Positions 18,462-36,639 are shown, numbered from the stretch's first letter. The stretch: DNA of 64,000 nucleotides from Hermodice carunculata (GCA_964020975.1 OZ026624.1:30768850-30832849); one strand, 5' to 3'. Numbers and translations: made by a program. The notes: generated from the sequence alone by a model not told the origin.

Positions 18462-18975
18462 CAGGAACAGCTGGAGGTACTAGTTTTGTGATTTACACCT
18501 TCTGAATATTAGCCGAACTCAACAAAGAATGATAACAATGATATAACTCTCATAATAACAATATATAAACAGTCAATTTCAGTACAAAGCTGGTAAATGA
18601 ACTTCTACGCTATCTATACTGGAAGTCAACAGTTAAACAATCTTAGGTAAATCCTAATCCCTGGTGAGATTATCCACAGGTACTGTCCCACAGTTCCAAG
18701 TCCTATGCCAGCTTCCAAATGATCTGGTATAAATCCCACAGAGGTGGGATTTGGTTCCAATGTGGTACAGAAAGGTGTGGTGCTGATCCAAATCCCACAG
18801 AAGGGCAGTTTCAATGTGGTACAATTAACACCAAAGATACCAGTCCACTCTGTCCACAGATACTGTCCACACTGCACAGGTAATAACAATAGCTCACAGT
18901 CCCTCTGACTTGTAGTCACACAGCTTCTATCAAATTTTTCCGAAATTCTCCTTCTCCAGTCAGGAAAATAGCTGC
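18462..18975. other. Unassigned; short direct repeat
   Basis: AAATCCCACAGA at about 18733 and again at about 18790 is followed each time by a CAATGTGGTACA block, giving a two-copy direct repeat of about 45-55 bp. Otherwise nothing was seen. Confidence 0.5.
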
Positions 18976-21116
<2,141 letters not shown>

Positions 21117-21189
21117 ACCTGTCGTAAGGGACCACCCACAGGACGCGTGAAGAATGGTGATTTCTCACAGGTGGTCCCTTAAGACAGGT
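21117..21189. repeat. 73-bp hairpin element
   Basis: ACCTGTCGTAAGGGACCACC at 21117-21136 pairs with 21170-21189 (GGTGGTCCCTTAAGACAGGT) at 19 of 20 positions across a 33-base loop. It is probably a tiny foldback element or the ends of a collapsed MITE. Confidence 0.75.
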
Positions 21190-21279
21190 AAAATTAAATT
21201 AAATATGCTAATGGGGCTGTTGAGACATGGCCTTTAGCACAGGTAATGCCTTAGCTGAGGTGAGCTCATAGGCTGTTTC

Positions 21280-21281
<2 letters not shown>

Positions 21282-21361
<80 letters not shown>
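21282..21361. repeat. (TA)n microsatellite
   Basis: About 80 bp of TA with one TGTA interruption near the right end. Confidence 0.97.
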
Positions 21362-22677
21362 CCTTATTTCACGCTGTTGTGGGTAAAGGTATCAATATAT
21401 GATCTGTTTGGGTTTCATTTCTTTATTTTTACATAGCAAGTGAAGATACATGCTCTTAAGTTGCAACCAGACACACAGAATACAATTAAATATCAAGTGA
21501 TTAATAGTGTGTTTTAAATCCAGTTTGTGGTCCATCTCATGCAATGTAAAGTTTTTTTTTTATCTTCGCCGAGGCACGAATCCAATATTCAAAAGTAGTC
21601 AATGCTGCGAGAAACAGGAACTCTCTTGTTTCAAATCTGGTTTAAATGCTTTAGTCCCTCAGTCCTTCCAACCGTTGTGCTGCATTTGCTATTTATCAGA
21701 CGCAATCTAATCACGTGTCAATATTGTACCTTACAAACTGCACGGGGAATCTGTTTGACGAAATAAAACCTCCTCTGATGTCCTACTGAAATACGATTAG
21801 CGGAAGAGAAATGTACAAGTGAATATATCAACTTCTCTCTTATGTATTTAAATGTCAATGTAAACTAAATCCGGTTATAGGTGGGACACACAGATATTAC
21901 AGTCGGAATACTAATAGGGTAAATTTTATTTCATCCTTCAATTCTCAGCAAAATCGACTGTAAATTAAGCACATTTTCATTTGTAAACAGCAACAGGATG
22001 CATATGTATTTCTTTTCTTTCATTTTTTTTTGACTGTGGTTTAGCAAGTCGCAACGGGCGAGCTTGTGTTGAGAGACCTGAATTTAATTTTAGGGAGCTT
22101 ATCGGATGTGACAATATTGAAATGTGCATTTCAGGCATATTTGATACGATAATTCGAACGCTAGGCCTGACCTCCAAATGATGTAAAGCATAAGTAGATC
22201 AAACTTCTAATGTAGCTGGCTCTTTTTGGGGTCAGTTAAAATGTTCTTGACCTTTATAATACTGTGTAGACATAATGTAAACATACTGAACCTTATCGCT
22301 AAGAAAATTCTTATGGTCTGGCCAAATCTCATTCCTTCCAGAACTAGTCTCATTCGAGGATTTATGTAACTATTAAGTACGAATCCATCCCCAACAGTTC
22401 AGCAGAGAATTTACGAATGGCACCCAACAAGTATACATATTAATGTGTCAGTCCTCACTCCAGACTTTACCTGCGCTAGGCAGTACTAAATGTTACCTTA
22501 CTTTAAATCCCTGCTGGACACTTGCTGCCCCAAGTCAAAGTCCTATTCAATTTGACATTATTACGATAGTGAAGATTTGATTGTGTGTTGATAAGCACGC
22601 CACGTAAATCCACACATTTGCAAACAGTACTGAGAAGACCTGTCCTTTATTTTTTGTGGCTCTGCAGTCGTGGGTGA
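21362..22677. other. No recognisable feature
   Basis: About 1.3 kb of unassigned sequence with no recognised domain or repeat. Confidence 0.5.
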
Positions 22678-22890
22678 TTTTAACTCTTTCAGTGTAAACT
22701 GCACTAGCTACTTACAACGAACTGATCTGAATTACAATAATGATGCTAGATTCATGTCCCTTGTAAAAAGAACTTTAGTACTAACAGGCCTGTAGTTACA
22801 TAGAATATAATAACCCAGGTCAACAGGTTTGGTCGGCGCACTTCGGCATCATTGAGGCCAAAGCGTACGGAGGAAGGCTGTTGATTCAGT
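22678..22890 (+). repeat. Dispersed repeat, copy 1, ending in 67-bp palindromic module
   Basis: It starts TTTAACTCTTTCAGTG and aligns along about 190 bp with 30107-30300; both contain GCTAGATTCATGTC and CTGTAGTTACA/ATGTAGTTACA-type blocks. It ends in a module at 22819-22885 whose left arm (GTCAACAGG...) is complementary to its right arm (...GAAGGCTGTTGAT). The reverse complement of the right arm matches copy 2 better than the left arm does. It does not look like a tRNA-derived SINE. Confidence 0.65.
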
Positions 22891-22904
22891 CCAAAATGTG
22901 GCAC

Positions 22905-22905
<1 letters not shown>

Positions 22906-22988
<83 letters not shown>
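22906..22988. repeat. (GA)n microsatellite
   Basis: About 80 bp of AG repeat, just downstream of dispersed-repeat copy 1. Confidence 0.97.
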
Positions 22989-22990
<2 letters not shown>

Positions 22991-24747
22991 AGCTAGAAAA
23001 TTTGTTTCTCTGAAAGGCATCGCCAGGACACCAAAATTAAATTAAATCACGAGCCATGATCTAATTAATTACACACAGCATTAGGTACAGAAGGGAATCA
23101 AATTGAGAGTATATTTTGAATACCTTGTACGAAGCATATCACATTGCAAGGTCAAAGAGATTGCATAATAGTGTCTAAGGAGAAAATAAATACACAATTA
23201 TTGTCTCCTCTTTTTGTTCATTGCAGCTCCAAAATTGTAGAAACACTAGTTTAACCGTTAAAATATGTAAACATGTGTCAGTAAACCTAATGCCTGAATC
23301 ACTACATTGAGAAATGACAGAGGTGCATGTATCATATGTCGATTTGTATTTATCAACTGGCAGAGAAATAATTTATACACATTATTCCTAATTGCAACAT
23401 CAGTATAATAATTGCATTTCATCAGCAATAAGTGTGATCACTTACATCGTTTTTTAATGAAAATGTGTTTAAACCAAAGAAATGATTTTCCTTGATATTG
23501 GAAAAGGGAGATGAAAGGCAGGCCCAGTATTAAATGAAATACAAATGTTTTTAAATAACCCAGACATTACAAATTTAGATCTATAGTCATCGTTGGCACA
23601 TGAACGTTTGGCATCCTGCATTAAATTGTTGTAATAGCGAGGCACTATTACTTAGGGAATGTCCCTGGTGTATGTAAAAGTAACCCCTTTTATACCTACG
23701 TAATGAATATTATTTTGAATCATGAACATTTCTGTAGGTTCCAAGTGTGATTCTGTCTTCTAGTTAAGTTTTCAAAGCACAATTGTTGGAGAAAATCATT
23801 GCAAACTGTGATGTATGTACTTTGCTCTGAATGTCATACTGGCAGTATATAGGAAACTATCCGGGTTTTACATTATTTATCCGTGTTTTGGACATGTAAA
23901 AGTATATATTGAATAGAGAAAACAAAAGCACTGGTAATTTCAGCATTTTTTCTTTTCCTAAAACATTTTTATATGTAAAACTAAATCCGACCGGCTCCAA
24001 CTGCAAAACTCACTGCCAGTTGTACCACGTGTACTTGTGTAAGATCTAACTGGGTTGTGCTGCCGCATAAAAAAGCCAAAGGTACAAAAAGCGCACAGCT
24101 ACTGAGTTATAAAGCACATTCTTGTGGTCTATCAGGTTGTAGCCAGTGATGCAGGTCAACATTGCATGACGGATGACCACTTATATGTCATTAATGTCCA
24201 GGAAAATCCGTAAAAGGACATATTTTTAACATTCCAGTAGAACAACCACTCATAATACTCAACAGCTGGGGGACTCTTAGATTAGCAAGGCGTCACATGA
24301 AAATATTGGTGCGAACATGTAGATCCCGATGAACCAGACATTTCCTTCAAGACCATTACCACGATTACAAAAAAAGACAATGAGCAAACTTTAAAACGAT
24401 TTGTCTCTATAAGTGTGTGTTTTTTTTTAATAAGGATTTATTGTAAACTCACTGTTATAGTAGAAATGGCACACTCGGATCTCTGACTTTGCGTCTTTGG
24501 GGCATTATTACGAAGCAGATCCATTCAAATTACATGACCTTGGATATTTCAGTTTCAAACGCTTGTACATGTAACTCGGCAAAATCAGGACATGCCGAAA
24601 ACAAACAAGTCCAAGGCTTTAAAAATAACCATTTACTTCATACTCGAAACATTCTCAAATTGAATGGGAGATGTATAGGTTCTGTTGAATATGAAAACTG
24701 CGTTATTGTTGTATAAACGCCAACCCAGTCACATCGTTGACATTATG
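22989..24747. other. No recognisable feature
   Basis: About 1.8 kb of unassigned AT-rich sequence. Confidence 0.5.
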
Positions 24748-24845
24748 TAAATAATGACCAGGTTAGTGGGCGACAGACCAAATGTCACCCGAGAAACCAT
24801 TGTTGACATTCGGTCTGTCGCCTACTACTCTGGTCACCATTTATT
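24748..24845. repeat. 98-bp foldback element
   Basis: The left arm (AATGACCAGG...GGGCGACAGACCAAATGTCA, 24748-24787) is complementary to 24803-24845 with a few mismatches and small gaps, around a 15-base loop. GGCGACAGACC is the best-conserved part. It is probably a small MITE or the collapsed ends of one. Confidence 0.7.
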
Positions 24846-25980
24846 ATCTTGTATTGAAAGGCCTACTTTGTTATCAAAGTCTTCAGCTTCCCCGTTAAAT
24901 TTACTTATAAACATCACAATATCTGAAAAATTTCAGCTTTGTCATGGAAAAGTGCAAGGATATGCACAATCTTTCCACAGGAAAGATTTATTCAAGGCAT
25001 ATACCACTATTCAAAATACTAAGGCAAAAGTGTATATCAATAATGGATTGCCATGCACGGGCTCTGTGGTCATGCACTTGAGCTGGCCATAGACTGAAAA
25101 ATGGTGATCGTCGTTAAGGGTTCTCGTAGTACCAGAACAAATGAGGCATGGCTATTGACCAATCATATGACTGGATTTTCACTTGAAATGCAGGAATCCA
25201 AAATGTGGGATTTAAAGTTTTTTAGCTTTCAGAAGGCATATACATATACTTTGCATCATTTTCCCAGAAAATTCTTTTGTTCTAGCCGGCAAATTGTCAA
25301 ACTCCTTGTAATGTGCCATGTGTCATTAAATACGTGATAAATTTAGTTAGCACAAAGTCTGCACGATACATGACGATTACATGTTCTTCCCATTGTGACT
25401 ATTGTTGCACTATCATCTATAAATTGACCAACATTTCAATATTGTACGAAGAACATGCAGATGGTATCTGTCAGAACATTGGTCTCCCAACCATTTAGGT
25501 ATCCCAGACATCGTGTGGAATTCTTATTTGTCTGTTTATAATTTTGATTGTGAGAACAAATAATCATTTTCTTCTCTTTATCATTATTATAATTTGTTGT
25601 GGTTAGGTAAGAAATCATCATCATTTCAAAGTTTTTACAAAAGCACTATCACATTGACGCATGTCCCCGCTGTCTCGATGCAGGTTAAAGCAAGAGCGAT
25701 AGAGATGTCTACTACCCAAGTACATTTGCTCACAGGTAAATACTGCTTGTCGACCCAAACCTTAATACTGGTAGCTATGGGAGCTGCGGCTGACGGAGTC
25801 TTGTCTCCCGACGCCATAGAGAGTAAGGCAGGAGTTAGGATATACTGATTGAGAAAAATGATGATACCTCCATTGGTTCAAGATGGGCCGCTCTAAATGT
25901 GCCTTTGTATGGAAAATATGCGTGTCGCATGGAACACTAGTATTATGTAACATCAACAGGGCTTAGGGTATGCCTGAGTA
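24846..25980. other. No recognisable gene
   Basis: Several short open frames (60-112 codons) on both strands, none with a recognised domain. Confidence 0.5.
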
Positions 25981-25981
25981 G

Positions 25982-26020
<39 letters not shown>
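25981..26020. repeat. (CA)n microsatellite
   Basis: About 38 bp of CA repeat. Confidence 0.95.
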
Positions 26021-26021
<1 letters not shown>

Positions 26022-26269
26022 ATGTTCTGACAAGAAGACAACAGGCAGAGAGGTGCAAAAAGTGTGTCTAGTATTGGGGTGCTTATAGGCTTTATAAGGG
26101 AGCCATGGCACTACTGGGATAATTGTGAATCCATAATGCCACAGCGAACGGGTCACTTGCAACTGTATATTTGGCAGGGGCAGAATTATTGGGATGTTGG
26201 AGGCTGGGCTTTCGTAGCAGGAGGGTTGCCAGGATAATGGGGTGCTCCAGGCCATAAGTAAAAAGGTGG

Positions 26270-27182
26270 TGGGACCGTTTCCAGGAAACCAGAGTATGCA
26301 AGAGGAAGACTGGGTCTAGGCGACCAAGACTCTCAGACGGGACGGATGACCTTTACTTGATCCCGTATGTGAAGAGGCACAGGTTTCTTTCCACCGAAGC
26401 ATATCGTCAGCAGTAGCACCAGGCCTGCAACACCAGCGCATCACAGTCTACCATTAACAACAGACTAGTGTCGGCCAAACTGAGGGCATACCGCCTTGCC
26501 TTCGCATCCCTCTCAGTCCTGCACGCAAGACACGATGGGTACAGTGGTGTGAGGAATATGCAGCCTGGACCAGAAATCAATGGAACAGAGTGATGTGGTC
26601 AGATGAATCCCGATTCTGCTTGGAATTTTGGATTTCCATGATGAAAGAATAAGGATTGGACGAATGTCTGCTGAGAGGTTCTCAGACGTAGAAGGACGTA
26701 TGGTTGAATGACCACTATGGACGGGGCAGTGTCATAATTGGGGGGGGGCAATTACAGCAACAAGAAAAACAGCTTTTATCAGGGTGAACGGGACACGGAC
26801 AGACAAGTGCTACGTAGATGAGATCCTGTCAACAGTTGGTGAATGGATCCAACAATATCCAGGGCTACTGTTTCGACAGGATAACGCACGACCACACACT
26901 GCCCGGGTCAGTATGCAATATATAGAGCAACACAATATCCCATTGTTGCCATGGACAGCCCGTTTCCCTGACCTGTGCCCCATCGAGCACTTGTGGGGTG
27001 TGCTTGGCCGTCAAATCAGGGATGAGTATGAAGAACCCGCAGCCACCATGGAACAACTGGAACAGAGGCTCACAGACCAGTGGAATTAAATTCCTCAGGC
27101 TGAGATCAACAAGCTAACAAGCAGCATGCTAAGGCAGATCCAAGCTTGCTTACAGAAGGGTGGTGGTCACACCTGCTATTGA
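26270..27182 (+). mobile_element. Decayed Tc1-like DNA transposon, DD34E transposase
   Basis: A plus-strand Tc1/mariner transposase remnant. The first catalytic Asp lies in WSDESRF (D at 26602-26604). The second lies in DNARPHTARV (D at 26880-26882), and the Glu in PIEHLWGVLG is 34 residues further on, which gives DD34E. The C-terminus QKGGGHTCY-stop (TGA at 27180-27182) is the usual Tc1 ending. The first Asp is in a different frame from the rest, and there is an in-frame stop at 27087-27089 before the C-terminal 31 codons, so the gene is dead. The N-terminal helix-turn-helix region (about 26290-26580) is only faintly recognisable. Terminal inverted repeats were not found, so the outer limits are approximate. 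Confidence 0.88.
26784..27182 (+). pseudogene. Tc1 transposase catalytic C-terminal half
   Basis: The open frame from 26784 reads DKCYVDEIL...LLFRQDNARPHTA...WTARFPDLCPIEHLWG. It stops at 27087-27089 after DQWN and then continues in frame as IPQAEINKLTSSMLRQ to the natural end GGHTCY. Tc1 transposases are usually about 340 residues, and this frame holds only about the last 132. Confidence 0.85.
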
Positions 27183-27195
27183 TGCCTAGAGCCTC

Positions 27196-27223
27196 ACAAC
27201 AACAACAACAACAACAACAACAA
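27196..27223. repeat. (CAA)n microsatellite
   Basis: About nine CAA units between the transposase stop and the stem-loop. Confidence 0.9.
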
Positions 27224-27230
27224 CCAAAAA

Positions 27231-27246
27231 GGTCCTTTTATGGACC
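27231..27246 (+). promoter_or_regulatory. Histone-type mRNA 3' stem-loop (near consensus)
   Basis: GGTCCTTTTATGGACC would form a five-pair stem with a sixth T-T mismatch and a TTTA loop. The replication-dependent histone stem-loop is six pairs plus a four-base loop of this type. The flanks also fit: CCAAAAA upstream and ACCC downstream. A purine-rich CAAAAGAGATG starts about 14 bases downstream, where the histone downstream element would lie. It begins 48 bases after the transposase stop. No histone coding sequence was seen nearby. The single mismatch and isolated context keep this tentative. Confidence 0.45.
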
Positions 27247-27250
27247 ACCC

Positions 27251-27786
<536 letters not shown>

Positions 27787-28088
27787 GGCAAGCCGTTTTA
27801 ACATTTAATCAGTTTTATGGATATCAAAAATTGGATGCTTGATATCAATATTTTTTATGGATATGCCAAAATTATTTTTGGTATCGGAAATTTATTAATT
27901 GTTACCAATAAATGCTTCTTGAAAATGAGAAAAATAAGTTATTTATATCCAAAATTGAATTTTCGATATCCAAAATTGATTTATGAGATTTATGGATATT
28001 CAAATTGAATTTTGGACATCCAGAATTAAATTTGGGATATCCAAAATGCAATTTTTGATATCCATAGATCTGATTTAAAACGGCTTGC
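27787..28088. mobile_element. Palindromic-array foldback element A1
   Basis: It begins GGCAAGCCGTTTTAACATTT and ends TTAAAACGGCTTGC, so the ends are inverted copies. Between them is a degenerate array of about 21-bp period: a GATATC-like hexamer followed by a 15-base odd palindrome near CAAAATTGAATTTTG. Clean GATATC hexamers occur at 27820, 27841, 27965, 28036 and 28057, with TATATC, GAGATT and GACATC variants between. Spacings are mostly 20-21. It has no coding capacity, although the regular period gives a repetitive frame. Confidence 0.8.
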
Positions 28089-28100
28089 TCCCAATGAACC

Positions 28101-28285
28101 AGCAAGCCGTTTTAACATTTAATCAGATTGATGGATATCCAAAATTGTATCCAAAATTGAATTTTGAATATTCATATGTCAATTTTGGATATCAAAAATA
28201 GTTTTTGCACATCCAAAATTGATTTATGGATATCTAAAATTCAATTTCGGATATCCATCAATCTGATTAAATCCTAAAACGGCTT

Positions 28286-28288
<3 letters not shown>
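28101..28288. mobile_element. Palindromic-array foldback element A2
   Basis: A shorter sister of the neighbouring element, 12 bp away in tandem. The left 40 bp (AGCAAGCCGTTTTAACATTT, then AATCAGATTGATGGATATCC) matches the reverse complement of the right 40 bp at about 36 positions. The interior keeps units of GATATC plus AAAATT/AATTTT arms. The right end abuts a (TA)n array, with flanking TAT that would fit a TA target site. Confidence 0.82.

Positions 28289-28336
<48 letters not shown>
28289..28336. repeat. (TA)n microsatellite
   Basis: About 48 bp of AT alternation directly adjoining the right end of the A2 element. Confidence 0.95.
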
Positions 28337-28338
<2 letters not shown>

Positions 28339-30106
28339 TTTAAAGCAATGTCAAACGGTTCAAATAGATGGTACAAGTGATTACAAAGGCACCAAACAAC
28401 AAGAAAAACAAAGTCTTCCACGTACAATATTCGTGTATATCCTGAAATGAATATTAAATATAGTGCATCTCCAAATAGACCAAAATAACGCCTTTGTCCA
28501 GGGTTTTATGTATGTCCGGTAATTTATCATACTACAGGATGAGAAGTTTCAGTGATCATACTTTCAGGTGAATAAAAGAAATTGATTCCACAGACTTGAC
28601 CTGCATGGTTTAATGTAAGCTTTATTCATCCTTTTGGAATCCATTCATCGTACTTGTGCCCAAACGCCCAGCATACAGGACTGCACACTCTCCATGCAAA
28701 ACGATGGCCAAATAGCAGAAACATCTGGTCTTCCCTCCTTGACATCAAATATGATGTGCATTTTCACTCCCACAAATCTCTGCATATTTGCTGCTTGCGC
28801 GTTTCATTTTCCCACCACACTGATGCATAAATCATATTTAACAAACGCATTTCGGCCTACTATGAACCATTAATGGAATCTTCGCCGACAAAGTATTAAC
28901 AACATAATTCTATTAACATGCATATAAAAGAGTCTCGTAAGACTCATTTGTCAGACATACAGAAATGCAAATTGTCATTAAGTTGTGCAGGATGTTCCAG
29001 TTACTCATGGAATCTATGAATGAACAAAACAAAAAATCAGAAAGACTCCTGCTCATAACTACAAAACTATATCATAAACATAAATTAATATGTCTAGAAA
29101 TCGCAGTATTTACTCAAATATCACAAACTTGACTCATTTGTTTGAAACATGACCTTAGATTTGGCAACAAAATAGAGCTTGACTTTTTGGAGACTTTCAT
29201 AGCGAGGAGTAGGTGTCATCATGGGGTTTGTTTTACATTTCTGGTACAGGATGTCCCGTACTTGTTTGGAATTCCCAAGGTTTATACAGGTGTGTAGCTG
29301 TAACTGTTCATCTTATAATTACTGCAACTGAGTACAATGTCCCAGTTTATTTCTACTCCAGTTAAAAACTGGCAGGTGGTTGGACTAAGGTGAGCTATTC
29401 AGCTAGAAAGGGTACACACTAGTTCAGGGGTAAGCTAAATTATTCTTATCTGAACTTGTACCACACAAATTTAGTACATGTGTAAATATGTTTGGTTTGA
29501 TAGGTATTCTTTATTCATATTGAAGCTCTGCATTTATAAGCAAAGCTTTATTTATTTAGCTAATTCATCATTTGCCACGTTCATATTTATTCATTATTAT
29601 GTGGGTTGTCTTCGCCGAAAATTTAGCTTAGACAACGAGCCTCTGCTCAGAGTACTTACGCGCTGAAAAGGGCTTTATTATATTTGGTTAATGCAGCTTA
29701 TGACAAAATTCTACCGAGGAACTGGGCAATATGTACAACAGTACTGTCATATTAATATAGGCTGGACAGTGACAGGTTAGCTCATAGAGGGTATAGAGAT
29801 TGAACCTCGGAATATGGTACTAAGGACTAGGAAGTGGTTCTACACCATAAGACTCAAGTAAAATAAAGTCATGATAATGCAGGGTATACCTAGGTGTATT
29901 TCATAGATTATTTCGGCAATGACCCCAGTCCATGCGTACTGAAGAAAGTTCAGACTGAATACAGTCCATAGGCAATGTGCTGGCAACAGTCCACAATAAC
30001 AGGGTAGAAGCACAGTTCACGGTCTTCCGGCAAGGCCAGTCACCTATAGTTGATCCACCATCCACCCCATGGTTCTTTTATTGAAATCGATCCGCCAATT
30101 TGGAAT
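28337..30106. other. No recognisable feature
   Basis: About 1.8 kb of unassigned sequence with no recognised domain. Confidence 0.5.
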
Positions 30107-30300
30107 AATTTAACTCTTTCAGTGCCAACTGCGACTGAAGTCAAACTACCTAAAACGTACTGCTCTGAATAATTACAAGGGTGCTAGATTCATGTCTATT
30201 GTAAAAATACCTTTCATTCAAGAACCAGCATGAATGTAGTTACAAAGAAAATAATAGTCTAAGTCAACAGCTTTCCTCCGTGTGCCTTGGGCGCATTGCA
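30107..30300 (+). repeat. Dispersed repeat, copy 2
   Basis: It aligns with 22678-22890 at roughly 70 percent by eye. Shared words are TTTAACTCTTTCAGTG at the start and GCTAGATTCATGTC in the middle. It ends GTCAACAGCTTTCCTCCGTG...GGGCGCATTGC, a single arm of the palindromic module seen whole in the other copies. Confidence 0.6.
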
Positions 30301-32415
30301 ATAGCAACTTCAATTCATTGCTTGTGCGATACAGGTGTATCCAATGAATTGAAAAAATAGTTGTTAAGTATTTAGTAATGCTAATTAGACACACTTGGCA
30401 GATATCAATGCTTGCCATTTCAAAACTATTAAACATGAAGGGACGATTTGTATTCAAAGAATTATGTGCATGATAAGTTTGATTATCATTTAACAAAATT
30501 TTTAAACAGTTCAAAGTTGACTTATTTGCAAGGCACACAGACAGACTTGCTTTCAAGCAAATATTCTTTTTCACTTATTGACTATTTGCTTTGTAACCAA
30601 TCATATCAAACACCTTGAAGGTTTGTTAATCTAGATGATAACTGGTTCCTGCCTCCACATTGTGGTACGCATTCACCTACGCGGTTTGCCTTTGCGCATG
30701 TAAGACAGTATTCATCTGAGTTTTAGTTATACGACTACGATCTTTCTGTGATGTAAAACCTTAGGTTACCAGTGTATTTTGTGAAGTGGGGACACCACCG
30801 CCTTTTTTGTTTATAACAATTATCAGGTCCCAGTGGAAGCAACATTAACAGTTGCCACCCTCATCTTTCTTCAGGTCAAGGTGCCAAGTTTAGTCAAATA
30901 AAAATGCCTGGTGCGCTAACCTTCGAGACACACTAACGCGCAAGTTTGTCAATCGAAATTGGAAAATCGTTGCCCAGATATGATGATTTGTGTCACTGTT
31001 ATTACACATCCGATGAACACGACCGGAGTCAACTGAGGAGTCAAAGGTCACCTAAACAGGCAATATTTTCACAAAAGCGGAGTGCCTATGTTGCAGTTGC
31101 CATGACTCAATCCAGTACTCAACCTATAAGCATTTAAGCACAGCCAGCCATCATAGTTGCCCGTGTGATACTGTCTCTTCGCTTGACCCTTTTATTCTTC
31201 GATTCTGTTGCATGGAAAATATATAAATCAAGTTCCCAATCCGTTTAAGGTGATGGAAGTTTGTGCACGGTGAGAAACCCCTTGCAAACTGCTGCTGCTG
31301 GCACATGCTGGTCCCGGAACTCCTTGGGGCATGAAGGTTGGGATCGGCAGCATCTGACGGCAGGCAACGCAAACTTGGTTCTGGCCAGAGTGTGCTTTAT
31401 TGCAAAAAATCGTCCGTCTTTATAATGAAATTAAGCTATTTTTTATCCTTTAGTTCCTTTTTTGTGTATCGACTGTCAGAATGAATGTTCGCGATCGTCC
31501 CATGACCCAATTGTTGTCATACAAAAATCGATTACAATTTGCCCAGAAAACTGAAAGAAATTTTACTATATTCCTTGATAGGTGTCCTTTTAAAGTCAGA
31601 GTGTCACCACCAAATACATCTTCAAAACATCAGAATTGACAAAAAAACTGGTCATTTCATTGCTGTCAGAGACATTTATCACGAATGCCGTGAACGGCTG
31701 ACCTGGCGTTCGCATTACCAGTCACGCCTTAGGCACCCAGACCGTTTTCTGCTAGAACTGGACTTATTCTATAACTGCCCTCGGTGCTTCACGCAGTTGT
31801 CGTGAAAAGAGAAAGTCAGCAAAGTGTCTCGTAAGCCAACTGTGCAAAGGTACCACCGAGCTCTGATTTAAGCCAAAACCAAAAAGCTACTTTTTTATCT
31901 TACAAAATCAAATTGCACAATTTGAACCAGTAAAAGCAAGGCGTGAAATAGGACTGTTTTATAATTTAGATTGACGTGGATATGATCGCTCTGCTGTGGA
32001 TATAAGAATGATTGCTACATCATACCTTGGTGTTGTGAATTTTAATCCTCATGTTTTGGTATATGCAAACTTTTGTTCCTCAATTGGCATTAATTTTTGT
32101 CATACAATTAAGGTTTTTAAGTAATATTCAAGCCATTTAGAATTATCTAGCTAACATCATTGCCCAATATGTTGAAGCTATCTGCACGTATGATTGTCTG
32201 GTTGACAGAAAGACGTTCCTATTGGTCAGATGTGGCAAGGCAGCAATTCAACAGCCAATCAACAGATTTTCGTTAGAATTAGCGCTGCAGTTGCATGAAA
32301 GAAGAAATGGAAATCTACGACTCTCTTCGAATGAGTTTTACACCAGACACTGATAGAGATATGGTATATACATAGTCTGGCCTACGATAATCCTTTCCTG
32401 GTTAGAAAGGACAAA
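30301..32415. other. No recognisable gene
   Basis: About 2.1 kb. An 88-codon plus-strand frame at 31539-31805 has no recognised domain. Nothing else was seen. Confidence 0.5.
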
Positions 32416-32482
32416 GTCAACAGCTTTTTTTGGTGCGGGTTGGGTGCAATGCGCCTGGGTCGCGCCTACGAAAGCTGTTAAC
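32416..32482. repeat. 67-bp palindromic module, copy 3
   Basis: GTCAACAGCTTT at the left pairs with AAAGCTGTTAAC at the right. The reverse complement shares GTTAACAGCTTTCG and GGCGCATTGC with dispersed-repeat copy 2. The length, 67 bp, equals the module in copy 1. The long upstream part of the dispersed repeat is absent here, so the module moves or survives on its own. Confidence 0.6.
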
Positions 32483-32872
32483 CCGGGGCATGCTATCATT
32501 ATTGGAACGGAAAATTTAAGTAAAAGCGTTAAAGCAGACGACAATTACATTTAGTCGCGTTTGGGTAATTTGAGCGACAAAGGATTAACAAGCGAGAGAA
32601 CATTTGTAACACTCCAAAGGGCACTGTTAGGTTTTTGTAAAAGTGACATAAATGATATTACTAAAAGGCTCTGAAGTAACTCATCTTACAATATTTTATT
32701 AATTTCTTTTCTAATAGATCGATATATACCTAATTTCAGACAAAGCAGATGTGAGAAGACACGCAGGGTGTCTGGAATGTAAAAAGGGTTTTCTTGACAC
32801 GCGTTCGGCGTGGAGTGGTAGCCATATTGTTAGACTCTTCATGTCCTTAGCGGTTCAGATCAGGTATAATGT
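32483..32872. other. No recognisable feature
   Basis: About 390 bp of unassigned sequence. Confidence 0.5.
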
Positions 32873-32873
32873 C

Positions 32874-32929
<56 letters not shown>

Positions 32930-32930
32930 A
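32873..32930. repeat. (CAA)n microsatellite
   Basis: About 19 CAA units, which read as a poly-Asn frame. Confidence 0.96.
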
Positions 32931-33074
32931 GATGTTTTAGATGCTCTGATTACTTTTGCGAATGACACTCCATTTCTTCGTGTCAGTCCATATGTGAAAG
33001 AATTTTTGCTTTTTCTTTTTTTAACACAGAATTACTTTCATGAGAGTAAGAATGCACCAAATATTTAGTGGTAG

Positions 33075-36423
<3,349 letters not shown>

Positions 36424-36639
36424 GAGAGAGAGAGAGTGAGAACTGAAAGAAGACGTCAGTTATAAGGATTTCAGAGTACTATTATATATGTATACATACA
36501 TATATATATACATATATATATGTGTGTATATATATATTATATACATACATATTTGAAAATCTGTTAATTCTGTCGAATATAATAACAAATCTATGGGCAA
36601 TGTGAAACGTGATAATGACACAAATTATTCAAACACATG

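Noticed and set aside
24754-25092. 112-codon plus-strand frame
   Set aside because: It starts inside a foldback element and shows no domain.
27817-28105. Repetitive frames in the A-type array (GYPKLNF-like)
   Set aside because: These are likewise a by-product of the 21-bp DNA unit, with no start, splice or domain evidence.
31539-31805. 88-codon frame with mixed composition
   Set aside because: No recognised domain, no splice context, and length within chance expectation.
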